22,500 nucleotides of DNA from Prorocentrum cordatum (GCA_963575745.1 CAUYUJ010019871.1:280001-302500), one strand, 5' to 3'; shown: positions 8,303 to 15,768, numbered from the stretch's first letter. Notes: generated by a model from the sequence alone, not told the origin. Numbers and translations are program-made.

Positions 8303-8560
8303 CCGGTTGGGAACAACGGTTGTGACGACCTCGTCCCTCCCTTCTCCGCCGCCTCCTTTCCGGTGTTCCGTCTTCCCACTTCCCTCCCTTCCTCCTCCGC
8401 CTCCGTCATCGTGTTCATCCTTCCGCCCCCGTTCTATCCCGCCTCACCATCATACTCCTCTTGCCCATTCTGCCATCTTCCCTCCTGCTTCTCCTCCTCC
8501 TCCATCTCTTCTCCTGAAGCAGATTGTCTCCTTGTCGAGCCCCTGGCGTGTCGCTAGGGC
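8303..8560. other. Pyrimidine-rich unassigned stretch
   Basis: TC-rich sequence with CTCC clusters, not regular enough to be one microsatellite. No gene recognised. Confidence 0.5.
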
Positions 8561-8644
8561 GGCCGATCGCGTCGCCCTGCGTCTCCTCACCAGTTCTGAT
8601 CGTCAAGCTTGGACTTTGCAACAGCTTCACTGATAGAGTGCAGG

Positions 8645-8925
8645 TCGTTTCAAAGTGTAGCTCCCGCATCAGCAGCGCGCACATTGATCCTCAACGGCCG
8701 CAGCAGTCTTTAAGATGGAGGGCAAGTCGTTTTCAGGATGTGGTTGTCGCCCTTTAGCGCTGGGCACATTCGTCTTACCAATTTGCACCAGTGCTGAAAC
8801 ATGGCTCTCGCCTTTGCGCTGCGAGCATCCGTTGTTAAAGTTATGAACCGTTTCGAAGATGGCAGGCGGTCCCTTCTTAGAAATGTGGCTCTCGCCTGAG
8901 CACTGACCACATTCGTCTGGAATGT
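8645..8925 (+). repeat. Tandem repeat family A, first block, about 4 units
   Basis: Diverged units of roughly 75-90 bases with the core ATGTGGCTCTCGCCTTAGCG then CCGCGCACATTCGTT. Examples here start near 8,648, 8,732, 8,799 and 8,878. These units are more diverged from each other than those in the second block. Confidence 0.75.
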
Positions 8926-8964
8926 CTGCAATAAGTGAATTGCCTTGTATGGTTGAAGTCTGGC

Positions 8965-9125
8965 ACGATTTGGGATTCCCACGAAACATCAGCACCATTC
9001 ATTCGCGGTGTTAGTACCATGAATTGTGTCCTGGGACGACGTATGATTGTCAGGACGCAACAGTCACGTCGACATGCGGTGCTGGAAGCCAAGACGTGCG
9101 TTTGGGCACAATTTGGGACTCTCAG
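8965..9125 (+). repeat. Tandem repeat family B, first block, about 3 units
   Basis: Units of about 73-77 bases with a TGGCACGATTTGGGATT-like segment, then GACGCAACAGTCACGT and GGTGCTGGAAG. They correspond to the regular 73-74-base units at 10,205-10,400. Confidence 0.65.
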
Positions 9126-9246
9126 AAGCTTGTTATCCAATGGCACAAATGCCGCAATGGAGATGAACTCTCGTCGGGACCTATGAGGTGGAAACTTGTA
9201 AAGAGGGTTCACTGCAACATCCTTGATGCGTCGTGGTTTGCACTGG

Positions 9247-9390
9247 TCCTCCTCCTCCTCCTCCTTCTCCTCCTCCTCCTCCTCCTCCTCCTCCTCCTCC
9301 TCCTCCTCCTCCTCCTCCTCCTCCTCCCCCTTCCCCTCCTCCTCCTCCTCATTCTCCTCCCTCCTTCTTCCTCGAACCCTCCTCCTCCTC
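9247..9390. repeat. TCC trinucleotide microsatellite
   Basis: Long (TCC)n with few interruptions to about 9,330, then TTCC and CTCC variants. It joins the end of segmental unit 1. Confidence 0.95.
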
Positions 9391-9529
9391 CTCAGCTCCT
9401 ATACCTGATAGATGAACCCCCTCTGTGGCACCCCGAAGCCGGTCGAAAGGGCGGGCTGGGAATTTCGCCTGAGGCCTCCTCACCACTTATGACCCTGATG
9501 CTTCAATATGGGCAACGGCTTCACTGGAG

Positions 9530-10175
9530 GGTGGTTGGTTTTCAACATGTGTCTCTCGCCTTGGCGCCGCACACCTTCGTCCTGACAGGGTACAAGGGTG
9601 TCATGGATTGAGGGCGGGTGGTTTTCAAAATGTGACTCTCGCATTGGCGCCGCGCACCTTCGTTGTAAAGGAAACAAGAGTTAGGAGGTTGAAAACGACT
9701 GGTTTCCAACATGTGGCTCTCGCCTTAGCGACGCGCACATTCGTTTTAAGGATGTGCAAGAGCTTCAAATATTGAGTGCGGGCCGTATTCAAAAAGTGAC
9801 TTCGCCTAGCGCCGCGCACATTCGTTTCAGAGAAGTGTAGAGTTTAACATATAGGAGTTGGTTGGTTTCCAAAATGGAGCTCTCGCCTGAGCGCCGACGA
9901 CGTTCGTTTAAAACATGTACAAGAGCTTCACGGATTGAGGGCGGGCCTTTTACAAGATGCGGTTCTCGCCTAGCGGCTCTCGCCTTCGCGCCGCTTACAT
10001 TCGTTGTGAAATGTTGAAAGGGCGTCAAGGATTGAGGGCGGTTGATGTTCAAAATGTGGCACTCGCCCTGGCGCCGCGAACATTTGTTGCAGAAATGCAA
10101 AAGCTTCACGGATTAAGGGCGGCTCTTTTTTCAAAATGTGGCTCTCGCCTTAGCGCCGCGCATATTCGTTTCTAA
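9530..10175 (+). repeat. Tandem repeat family A, second block, 8 units of about 80 bases
   Basis: Units begin near 9,537, 9,612, 9,694, 9,787, 9,868, 9,950, 10,047 and 10,129. Each carries a TTTTCAAAATGTGGCTCTCG-like start, CGCCGCGCACATTCGTT, and often GCTTCACGGATTGAGGGCGG at the end. The period is not a multiple of three and the frames break often, so no gene is implied. Confidence 0.9.
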
Positions 10176-10204
10176 CGTGAGCTCCACTGCTTCTCATGAA
10201 TAAC

Positions 10205-10400
10205 GTACCAGAAATTGTGTTTTGGAGGGTTCCGGATTGTCAGGGAGCAACAGTTACGTTGCTTCCCGCTGTTGAAGTCCCAGGGATGGTGTTCTGGCAC
10301 GATTCAGGATCGCCAAGACGTAACATTCAGGTTAACTCGTGGCGTTGAAGTCCTGAGAATGGTGGTTTGGCACGCTTCACGATGTTCACGCGGTTGTCCC
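10205..10400 (+). repeat. Tandem repeat family B, second block, 3 units of 73-74 bases
   Basis: Units start near 10,205, 10,279 and 10,352. The shared parts are GTTGAAGTCC, GGTGTTCTGGCACGATTCAG and GACGTAACATTCAGG. The third is truncated near 10,400. Confidence 0.85.
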
Positions 10401-10588
10401 CCAACGGGGCAATTCCCTCAGTGGGCCTTAGAGGGGGCCCCCTTGCAGGGGCCTGTGTAAGGGGGATCTTGGAGGGGGGTGAGTTTCAGCATCATCGTTG
10501 ATGAATGTTGGGTTTACACTGGTCCCCTCCTCCCCCTCCCCCGCGCGGACGATCACCCGCGCATTCGAGTGAGGGGGAGAAGGAGGAG
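10400..10588. other. Short unassigned junction with CTCC tract
   Basis: It contains GGGCCTTAGAGGGGGCCCCC and nearby G/C inverted runs, then the pyrimidine tract that ends segmental unit 2 and a GGA-rich run before repeat C. Confidence 0.4.
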
Positions 10589-10619
10589 GAGGGCATGATA
10601 GCCCAGAATCGAATCGGTA

Positions 10620-10793
10620 CCGTCGGGGCGTTGACCTAAGGAACCCTAAATAAGGAACGAGGCCCCTTTTTCCAAAAGGTAAACTTCGATCTCCCATGGA
10701 AAACCTCAGGAAACCCTAGGCAAACTGCAAGACAATCAAGGGACACCATCCCCCTCCCCATCGAAAAGGGTTCCTTCTTCAGCGCCCCGACTG
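10620..10793. mobile_element. TA-flanked MITE, Tc1/mariner-like, 174 bases
   Basis: Terminal inverted repeats of about 28 bases: the left begins CCGTCGGGGCGTTGA, the right read inward CAGTCGGGGCGCTGA, and both then share AAGGAACCCT. I count about 23 matches in 28 with one 1-base gap. The dinucleotide TA lies directly outside each end (10,618-10,619 and 10,794-10,795). The related copy of the host repeat at 19,489 lacks the insert and has one CA at that place. TA target sites and a CAGT-type start are usual for the Tc1/mariner superfamily; the assignment is inferred, as no transposase is present. Confidence 0.82.
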
Positions 10794-10878
10794 TAAGTCG
10801 GGTCGGCGATCGAAATGAATCGGATCGACGGAGATCGGCAGCAAAGTCGGAAGGAGTCCGATCGGCAGAAATCGGCAG

Positions 10879-11050
10879 TCGGGGATGATCGGGCCCCCCT
10901 TTAGTAGAACGTGGTTTAGTGAAAACGACCTGAGGCCCAAACCTGGCGGGCGCAGGCCTGGAAAACAACGGCCACGGCGCCCTCTCGAGAACCGAAAACG
11001 GACAATTCACTAATCGACGTGTCACTGTTGGGGGTTCTGTCCACCCCCGA
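10879..11050 (+). mobile_element. Short inserted element R172, copy 1
   Basis: This matches 17,479-17,649 over its length. Landmarks are AACGTGGTTTAGTGAAAACG, CTCTCGAGAACCGAAAACGG and ACAATTCACTAATCGACGTG. The ends are TCGGGGATG and CCACCCCCGA, a short terminal inverted repeat. A perfect 25-base direct repeat lies at 10,854-10,878 and 11,054-11,078, separated from the right end by three bases. The copy of the host repeat at 19,489 has only one version of that 25-base segment, so the insertion is supported although the flank duplication is unusually long. Confidence 0.75.
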
Positions 11051-11263
11051 AAAGAGTCCGATCGGCAGAAATCGGCAGGCTAAGCAGAGCTCCGTTGAGA
11101 GAGCGGACTCTCGACTCCGGAATCCGGAATCTGGAGGCGCAGCGAAGCGGAAGCGGAGGCCATCGAAACCGAATGGGATCGGAGCGGAGGAATCAGCAGC
11201 AGCCCTGGGAGAGGGGGGGGAAAGAGAGAGGGAAGATCGAAAAACCTATCTCCCGTGCGTGAA

Positions 11264-11280
11264 CGTCTTTGAAGAGGCCC

Positions 11281-11317
<37 letters not shown>

Positions 11318-11462
11318 AATACACACAAAAACAACCGGTTTCCCCATACTGTCCCATACTTCCTGGGTTTCTTCGTCTTCCCCCCCACTTCCCATATTTT
11401 CCCCTATGTTCTGGGGAATCGACGATTCATTGTGCCTGTGTGTGTTTCTTCCCCTCCTGAGT
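11264..11462 (+). repeat. Dispersed repeat F, copy 1
   Basis: It aligns with 16,037-16,215. Landmarks are AATACACACAAA, CCCCATA-TTCTGGGTTT, TCGTC-CCCCCC, CCCATATTT-CCC, TCTGGGGAATCGACG and TTCCCCTCCTGA. It holds a CA microsatellite at 11,283-11,315 that is nearly absent from copy 2. Both copies can be read in more than one open frame, so no gene is called. Confidence 0.85.
11283..11315. repeat. CA microsatellite inside repeat F
   Basis: (CA)n of about 32 bases, expanded relative to the few CACA units at the same place in repeat F copy 2 (16,069-16,081). Confidence 0.95.
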
Positions 11463-11499
11463 CGTGCTGCGCCCTGCCTGGGCCCGTCCTCCCGCGCGC

Positions 11500-11690
11500 G
11501 GCCGCCTCCGAGGGCCGCCGAGGGCCGCCGCCGAAGCGCCGCCGCGGAGGCCGCCGAGGAGGCCGCCGAGGAGGCCGCCGAGGAGGCCGCCGAGGGGCCG
11601 CCGAGGGCGCGCGCGGGGCCGAGGGGCCGCCGGGGGGAGCGCCGAGGGCCGCCGGAGGCCGCCGGGGGGAGCGCCGAAGGCCGCCGAGGC
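11500..11690. repeat. GCC-rich minisatellite
   Basis: Repeats of GAGGCCGCC and GAGGGCCGCC, about 9-15 bases each. Four GAGGCCGCC units in a row occur near 11,550-11,595. Codon-like reading gives only low-complexity Arg/Ala/Glu peptides. Confidence 0.9.
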
Positions 11691-11700
11691 ACCTCGAGGG

Positions 11701-11831
11701 GTCGCCGGCCCTGACCTTCCAAGAGGGCTACAAAACAGCACGCGACTGAAACACCTATCCCAAAGCTGTGTTATACGTCTTGGTTTTAGGCTGTTTCGCT
11801 CGGTTGTTACCTAACAGCGAAGACTGATAGG
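11701..11831 (+). repeat. Inverted arm G, left
   Basis: CCTGACCTTCCAAGAGGGCT at 11,710-11,729 is the inverted partner of AGCTCTCTGGAAGGTCAGG at 12,794-12,812. ACCTAACAGCGA at about 11,809-11,820 is the partner of TCGCTGTTAGGT at 12,727-12,738. The order is kept, so the arms enclose the 73-base array and the GAGGCT satellite. Confidence 0.6.
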
Positions 11832-11951
11832 TTTCTAGTGGTGTCAAAAGAGAGCATCATGACTCCTCAGGGGGGTCGGGGCGGGACCCGGGGCGGCTGC
11901 CGCCGAAGCCCAAATCGCCTGGGACGTCCTCGCAAAATCGCTCTTGGCGCT

Positions 11952-12276
11952 CCCAGAACGCCATTCCCGGGCTACATTTTGAATGCCCGTAGCCAACTGT
12001 AGACCACTTCGTGCTCTTCGACTTCCCAGAACGCCATTCCCGGGCCACATTTTGGATGCCCGGAGCCAACTGTAGGCCACTTCGTGCTCTTCGACTTCCC
12101 AGAACTCCATTCCCGGGCCACATTTTGGATGCCCGGAGCCAACTGTAGGCCACTTCGTGCTCTTCGAGTTCCCAGAACTCCATTCCTGGGCATGATTTTG
12201 AATGCCCGGAGCCAACTGTAGGCCACTTCGTGTTCTTCGAGTTCCCAGAACTCCATTCCCGGGCCACATTTTGAAT
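11952..12276. repeat. 73-base tandem repeat, 4.5 units
   Basis: The landmark CCCAGAAC recurs at 11,952, 12,025, 12,098, 12,171 and 12,244, exactly 73 bases apart each time. Units share CCATTCCCGGG, CACATTTTGGATGCCCGGAG and CCAACTGTAGGCCACTTCGT. The array stops inside a unit where the GAGGCT satellite begins. Confidence 0.97.
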
Positions 12277-12595
12277 GCTGAGGCAGGCTGATGCTGAGGC
12301 TGAGGCAGGCTGAGGCTGAGGCAGGCTGAGGCTGAGGCCGAGGCTGAAGGCAGACTGAGGCTGAGGCTGAAGCAGGCTGAGGCTGAGGCTGAGGCAGGCT
12401 GAGGCTGAGGCTGAGCAGGCTGATGCTGAGGCAGGCTGAGGCTGAGGCTGAGGCTGATGCAGGCTGAGGCTGAGGCAGGCTGAGGCTGAGGCCGAGGCTG
12501 AAGGCAGACTGAGGCTGAGGCTGAAGCAGGCTGAGGCTGAGGCTGAGGCAGGCTGAGGCTGAGGCAGGCTGAGGCTGAGGCTGAGGCCTTGAGGC
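12277..12595. repeat. GAGGCT satellite with a 154-base higher-order repeat
   Basis: Hexamer GAGGCT with GAGGCAGGCT variants. A variant-rich segment containing GGCCGAGGCTGAAGGCAGAC recurs at 12,336 and 12,490, 154 bases apart, showing duplication of a longer block. It decays into GACTGTGACTGCGACT-like sequence up to about 12,660. Confidence 0.95.
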
Positions 12596-12716
12596 TGTGA
12601 CTGTGACTGCCGTTGCCACTGCGACTGTCATCGCGAATGCGACTACGACTGCGAGAACAGCAGAATTCTACAACTGGATTCTCATCTGAATCTTAAGGGG
12701 AATGCTTCCAGATATG

Positions 12717-12823
12717 CTCCTACACATCGCTGTTAGGTTGCTTTGCCGGGATAATTGTTATGTTTTCAGGCCTCCAGTGCTACAAAAAAAAATAGCTCTC
12801 TGGAAGGTCAGGGGAGGGCCGCC
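12717..12823 (-). repeat. Inverted arm G, right
   Basis: Partner of 11,701-11,831 as described there. An A9 run at 12,783-12,791 lies within the arm and has no counterpart in the left arm. Confidence 0.6.
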
Positions 12824-13065
12824 GACGGCCGCCGAGAGGGCAGCAGCCGGGCCTTGGGCACCGCGTGCCGGGACAGCCGGGCGACGCCGTCGAGGTCTTC
12901 GGGGCACAGCAGCAGGTCTGCGGCAGCGGGGGGCAGCGGGGCGAGAGGGAGGCCCAGGGCCGAGGAGGGCGGCTCCGGGGGATCGGCTGGTCTTGTCTGG
13001 GTGCTCCGACTCCTGCCGCCCTGCTGGGCCTCGGGGAGCGGGTTCCGCTCGATTTCGGCCGAGGC
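12808..13065 (-). CDS. Coding-like island 3, possible terminal exon
   Basis: On the minus strand a possible acceptor (CCCCTCCCGTGGCAG) at about 13,066-13,080 is followed by 85 open codons and a TGA at 12,808-12,810. Near the end the peptide includes DLLLCPEDLDGVARLSRHAV, where 25 of 26 codons through KARLL end in G or C. The first half contains SAEIERNPLPEAQQGG and then Pro/Ser-rich sequence. Family not recognised. The acceptor resembles that before island 1 (both have CCCGTGGCAG). It could be a last exon, a decayed gene copy or chance in GC-rich DNA. Confidence 0.3.
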   Translation of the reverse strand, partial: ASAEIERNPLPEAQQGGRSRSTQTRPADPPEPPSSALGLPLAPLPPAAADLLLCPEDLDGVARLSRHAVPKARLLPSRRPSAALP

Positions 13066-13138
13066 CTGCCACGGGAGGGGCCCAGAGGTCGATATACGAT
13101 TACCGAACCCAAGAGGGAGAGGCGGAGGGGGGAGGGAA

Positions 13139-13200
13139 CCTCCTCCTCCTCCTGATCCTCCTCCTCCTCCTCCTCCTGATCCTCCTCCTCCTCCTGATTT
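13139..13200. repeat. TCC microsatellite with CTGATC interruptions
   Basis: (TCC)n broken twice by TGATCC. It lies upstream of island 3 on the minus strand. Confidence 0.93.
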
Positions 13201-13365
13201 ATCTCCTTGTCCTCTCCGCCCCCCCGAAGTTTCGGGCAGGACCCACCCTGGGAGAGGTGCATGGATCGATTTTCCGAAGGATGGGGACCGGGACATTCAA
13301 CGCTTTGAAATTACACCTGAGAAAACCCCAATCAGTGGATGATTTGAAAATTGATACTATGAACT

Positions 13366-13610
13366 TGAGATCGATTTTGAGATCGATAATGAGATCGATA
13401 GTAGAATCGATAGTGAGGACGATTGTAAGGTCAATCGTGAGACCGAGTGAAATCAATTCAAATGAGATCGATAGTGAGATCGATCGCGAGATCGCTCATG
13501 CGATCTCTAGTGAGATCGCTTGTGAGATTGATAGTGAGATCGATTGTGAGATCGATAGTGAGATCGAACGAGAAGACGATAATGAGATCGATGGTGAGAC
13601 CAATCGATAA
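13366..13610 (+). repeat. 12-base GATC-containing minisatellite, first block
   Basis: Units close to GAGATCGATAGT repeat every 12 bases, with GATC recurring in phase. One frame reads as E-I-D-S/C/R tetrapeptides for about 60 residues. A matching frame is open in the second block at 13,801-14,082. The repeat explains the frame, so I do not call a gene. Confidence 0.95.
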
Positions 13611-13624
13611 GAAGATCGACCAAG

Positions 13625-13740
13625 AACCTGGGAACCTGGGAACCTCGCCGCCCTCCGAAATCGGCCATGAACCTGGAACCGGGAACCCGGGAAACCGGGA
13701 AACCGGGAACCGGGAACCCGGGAACCGGGAACCCCTGCCA
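13625..13740 (+). repeat. GGGAACC minisatellite, first block
   Basis: Units of 7-9 bases, GGGAACC or GGGAAACC, interrupted by a unique piece CGCCGCCCTCCGAAATCGGC. The counterpart in the second 466-base copy is at about 14,099-14,205. Confidence 0.93.
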
Positions 13741-13823
13741 CCAAAATCGGCGTGGAACTTTCGCCAAATCCTTCAATAACACCTGAGAAAACCCCAATCA
13801 GTGGACGATTTGAAAATTGATAC

Positions 13824-14082
13824 TATGGATCTTGAGATCGATTGTGAGATCGATAATGAGATCGATAGTGGAATCGATAGTGAGGACGATTGTAAGGTCG
13901 ATCGTGAGACCGAGAGTGAAATCAATTCAAATGAGATCAATAGTGAGATCGATCGCGAGATCGCTCATGCGACGATCTCTAGTGAGATCGCTTGTGAGAT
14001 TGATAGTGAGATCGATTGTGAGGTCGATGGTGAGATCGATCGAGAAGACGGTAATGAGAGCGATGGTGAGACCGATCGATAA
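13824..14082 (+). repeat. 12-base GATC-containing minisatellite, second block
   Basis: Homologous to 13,366-13,610, with a few substitutions and a 3-base insertion (GCGACGATC for GCGATC near 13,969). The open frame gives an acidic peptide of about 93 residues rich in EID. Confidence 0.95.
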
Positions 14083-14241
14083 GAAGATCAACCAAAAAAC
14101 AGGGAACCCGGGAACCTCGCCGCCCTCCGAAATCGGCCCGCAACCCGGAACCGGGAACCCGGGAACCCAGAACCGGGAACCTGGGAACCCGGGAACCAAG
14201 CCTGCCACCAACATCGGCGTGGAACTTTCGCCAAATCCTTC

Positions 14242-14324
14242 AACTTCCGCTAGGACCCCTTCAGTGCAAGCACTGATTGGGGAACTTCCGCTAGGACCCC
14301 TTCAGTGCAAACACTGATTTGGGA
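14242..14324 (+). repeat. Dispersed repeat E, two tandem copies of 41 bases
   Basis: AACTTCCGCTAGGACCCCTT starts at 14,242 and 14,283. Both contain CAGTGCAAGCACTGATT or a one-base variant, matching the single copy at 4,636-4,672. Confidence 0.85.
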
Positions 14325-14669
14325 AAATAAGACGGCGAAACGGCTGAGTTGTCTTCCTCCGTAGCACGGCTTCGGGGCCTGGGACTGGCAAAGCAACTAT
14401 TCGGGCTAGATGGAGACACTTGCCCCCAGGGAGGGCTCGCGATATCTGGAGATTGCGTGTGGAAGCACATTCGGACGTCGGAGGTCTGGGAATGCAAAAC
14501 AAATCAAATAGAAGAAGGCGAGAAGGGATAGTTAGAAGGAGAAGGTAAAGATGGTGTGGAGTGGGTGGGGGACGCAACATATACACACATGCCTGCAGGC
14601 TGGCACTTAGCCCATGAGTGCTGGATACGCCCTCCTGGCCAAGCCAGGGAAGCGTTATACGTCGAAACT
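14325..14669. other. Unassigned mixed sequence
   Basis: Balanced composition without microsatellites. Short frames on both strands are open for 60-110 codons but show no recognisable domain. No second copy found in the window. Confidence 0.45.
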
Positions 14670-14689
14670 GTGCGCAGGAAGGTCTGGCC

Positions 14690-14811
14690 CAAGCTTAGCC
14701 AAAACAATATTGATCGTTTTTGTTTTGCTTTCGACCCACCTTTGCTGCAAAACGAAATCGAAACGAAAACGGCCCACGAAATCGCCGAAACACTGTTTAG
14801 GTCGACCCCTG
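14690..14811. mobile_element. Small fold-back element D, copy 1, 20-base flank duplication
   Basis: A perfect 20-base direct repeat, GTGCGCAGGAAGGTCTGGCC, lies at 14,670-14,689 and 14,812-14,831, directly against both ends. The right end read inward, CAGGGGTCGACCTAAACAGT, matches the left end of copy 2 (CAGGGATCGAACTAAACAGT). The left end here (CAAGCTTAGCCAAAACA) is a diverged form. The middle folds on itself (GTTTTTGTTTTGCTTTCG against CGAAATCGAAACGAAAAC). No protein. Confidence 0.72.
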
Positions 14812-14831
14812 GTGCGCAGGAAGGTCTGGCC

Positions 14832-15080
14832 AGGATGAGGAGAGAACCAATCCAGCCCACCGTGTCATTAGGCATTCCGGACCCATGAAAACCTCCGCTT
14901 CTCGACATCGGCAGACAGACCCCTGACGGCATGATCCCGCAATCCCGAGCCCTTCTGTGACGGTCCCAGGACCCAGCTTAAGGGCCCACAGGAAGTGAGG
15001 GCAAGGTAAAAAAACGGTCGCAAGCTCCGACCTCGACGCGAGGGGGTCCGGGTCCCGGGGTCAAAGAGCGGCCCCCAAAA
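14832..15080. other. Unassigned stretch
   Basis: Together with the stretch up to 15,362 this is open on the minus strand for 164 codons. The codon bias is weak, it runs through repeat K copy 5 and it has no recognised domain, so I do not call a gene. Confidence 0.45.
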
Positions 15081-15156
15081 CCTCCCCCGGGGTAGATTCT
15101 GGCCAAACTTGCGACGGGCATCCACACGTGGCGACGAGAACGACCCTGGAGGCTCA
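15081..15156 (+). repeat. Dispersed repeat K, copy 5
   Basis: CTCCCCCGGGGTAGATTCTG, GCCAAACTTGCGACGGGCAT and ACGTGGCGACGAGAACGACC match the other K copies in order. It is the most diverged of the five. Confidence 0.6.
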
Positions 15157-15352
15157 AGACAACAGTAGGACATCCCAAATCCTACGCTCTCAAAGGTTCG
15201 ATCCGCGAGGTACCCTCCCACGATCGGGGGGGGGCCAGCGGTGTGCGTGGCCCGGGGTGCCCCCAGCGTCTCCGCACACGCCGGGAGAACCCAGGGGGCC
15301 CCTGGCCTCGTGAGGAATGATCTGGAGGGCGCGGACACCTTGGGCCAAAGGG

Positions 15353-15555
15353 CGCTGCACACGGCAGGCTCGTGCCGTGTAGGCCCCGGCGTTGGCTCCT
15401 GACAGCCAGCAGGGATCGCTCAGCCTCGAGTGATCGGTCGTTCCCGCAACGGCCGATCGTTCAACGTCGACCCATTCCGGGGCGCCCGGCGGCGCCCCAC
15501 GTCGAACGCCGGCGGCGGGGTCGCCGCAGGTCGACACGACGTGGCCCTACCGTAC
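15353..15555 (+). repeat. Dispersed repeat M, copy 1 (uninterrupted)
   Basis: It runs from GCTGCACACGGCAGGCTCGT through GGCGTTGGCTCCTGACA and CCGATCGTTCAACGTCGACC to GTCGCCGCAGGTCGACACGA. Inside is a hairpin, GGGGCGCC then GGCGCCCC at about 15,479-15,498. It supplies the empty site for the insert in copy 2. Confidence 0.85.
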
Positions 15556-15768
15556 AGCTCCCGAGACGGAGCGATGGGTCTGAGTCGCCCTCGCCCCTTT
15601 TTAGGGGGAAAACAAACCTACCTCGCTTTTGACCACCCTCGTTTCCAAGATATACCAAACGATGCCAAATTGCAGCCTGTACTGGTCAGGCCGCTCGACG
15701 AGGAGGCGCGTGGTATGGCTTGGCTTTGCCTGGAAGCGAAAGCGGGGTGGGCAATTCACTCTCTGACT
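15556..15768. other. Unassigned stretch before island 4
   Basis: It contains the short inverted run CCCCTTTTTAGGGGG near 15,595. The minus-strand frame of island 4 remains open through it, with codon bias no longer evident, so it may be intron-like or unrelated. Confidence 0.4.

Larger units (their letters stand above)
8560..9360 (+). repeat. Segmental repeat unit 1 (A units, B units, TCC tract)
   Basis: The order is head segment CTCCTCACCAGTTCTGATCG to CAGCTTCACTG (about 8,584-8,632), four A units (8,645-8,925), about three B units (8,965-9,125), the segment GGTTTGCACTGGTCC (9,234-9,248) and a TCC tract. The same order recurs at 9,430-10,530, so this looks like a tandem duplication of a roughly 1-kb segment with later change in unit number. 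Confidence 0.7.
9430..10530 (+). repeat. Segmental repeat unit 2 (A units, B units, CTCC tract)
   Basis: The head CTCCTCACCACTTATGACCC to CGGCTTCACTGG (about 9,477-9,526) matches unit 1. Eight A units, three B units and the segment GGTTTACACTGGTCC (about 10,509) before a CTCC tract follow. It has twice as many A units as unit 1, so the A array grew in one copy or shrank in the other. Confidence 0.7.
10589..11230 (+). repeat. Dispersed repeat C, copy 1, interrupted by two inserts
   Basis: Segments 10,589-10,617, 10,796-10,878 and 11,079-11,230 align in order with the uninterrupted copy at 19,489-19,740. Landmarks are AGCCCAG-ATCGAATCG, GTCGGCGATCGAAATG, ATCGGCAG and GGAGGAATC-GCAGCA-GCCCTG. 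The two gaps are the inserts at 10,620-10,793 and 10,879-11,053. Confidence 0.8.
13313..14240 (+). repeat. Tandem duplication of a 466-base unit
   Basis: ACACCTGAGAAAACCCCAAT begins at both 13,313 and 13,779, and the copies remain alignable to GGAACTTTCGCCAAATCCTT at the end of each. Each copy has three parts: a unique lead, a GATCGATAGTGA array and a GGGAACC array. Confidence 0.93.

Noticed and set aside
8012-8325. Poly-aspartate protein gene
   Set aside because: Explained entirely by the GAT microsatellite; other frames of the same tract are equally open.
10640-10648. Telomere-like AACCCTAAA
   Set aside because: A single occurrence inside the end of a MITE, not a tandem run.
13801-14082. 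Gene for an acidic EID-repeat protein
   Set aside because: The frame follows directly from the 12-base satellite unit; kept only as an observation.
15195-15204. tRNA gene signal GGTTCGATCC (B box)
   Set aside because: The flanking bases do not form a T-arm or acceptor stem and no A box is visible upstream.
14868-15362. 164-codon minus-strand frame
   Set aside because: It crosses dispersed repeat K, shows no third-base bias like the islands, and contains no domain I can recognise.
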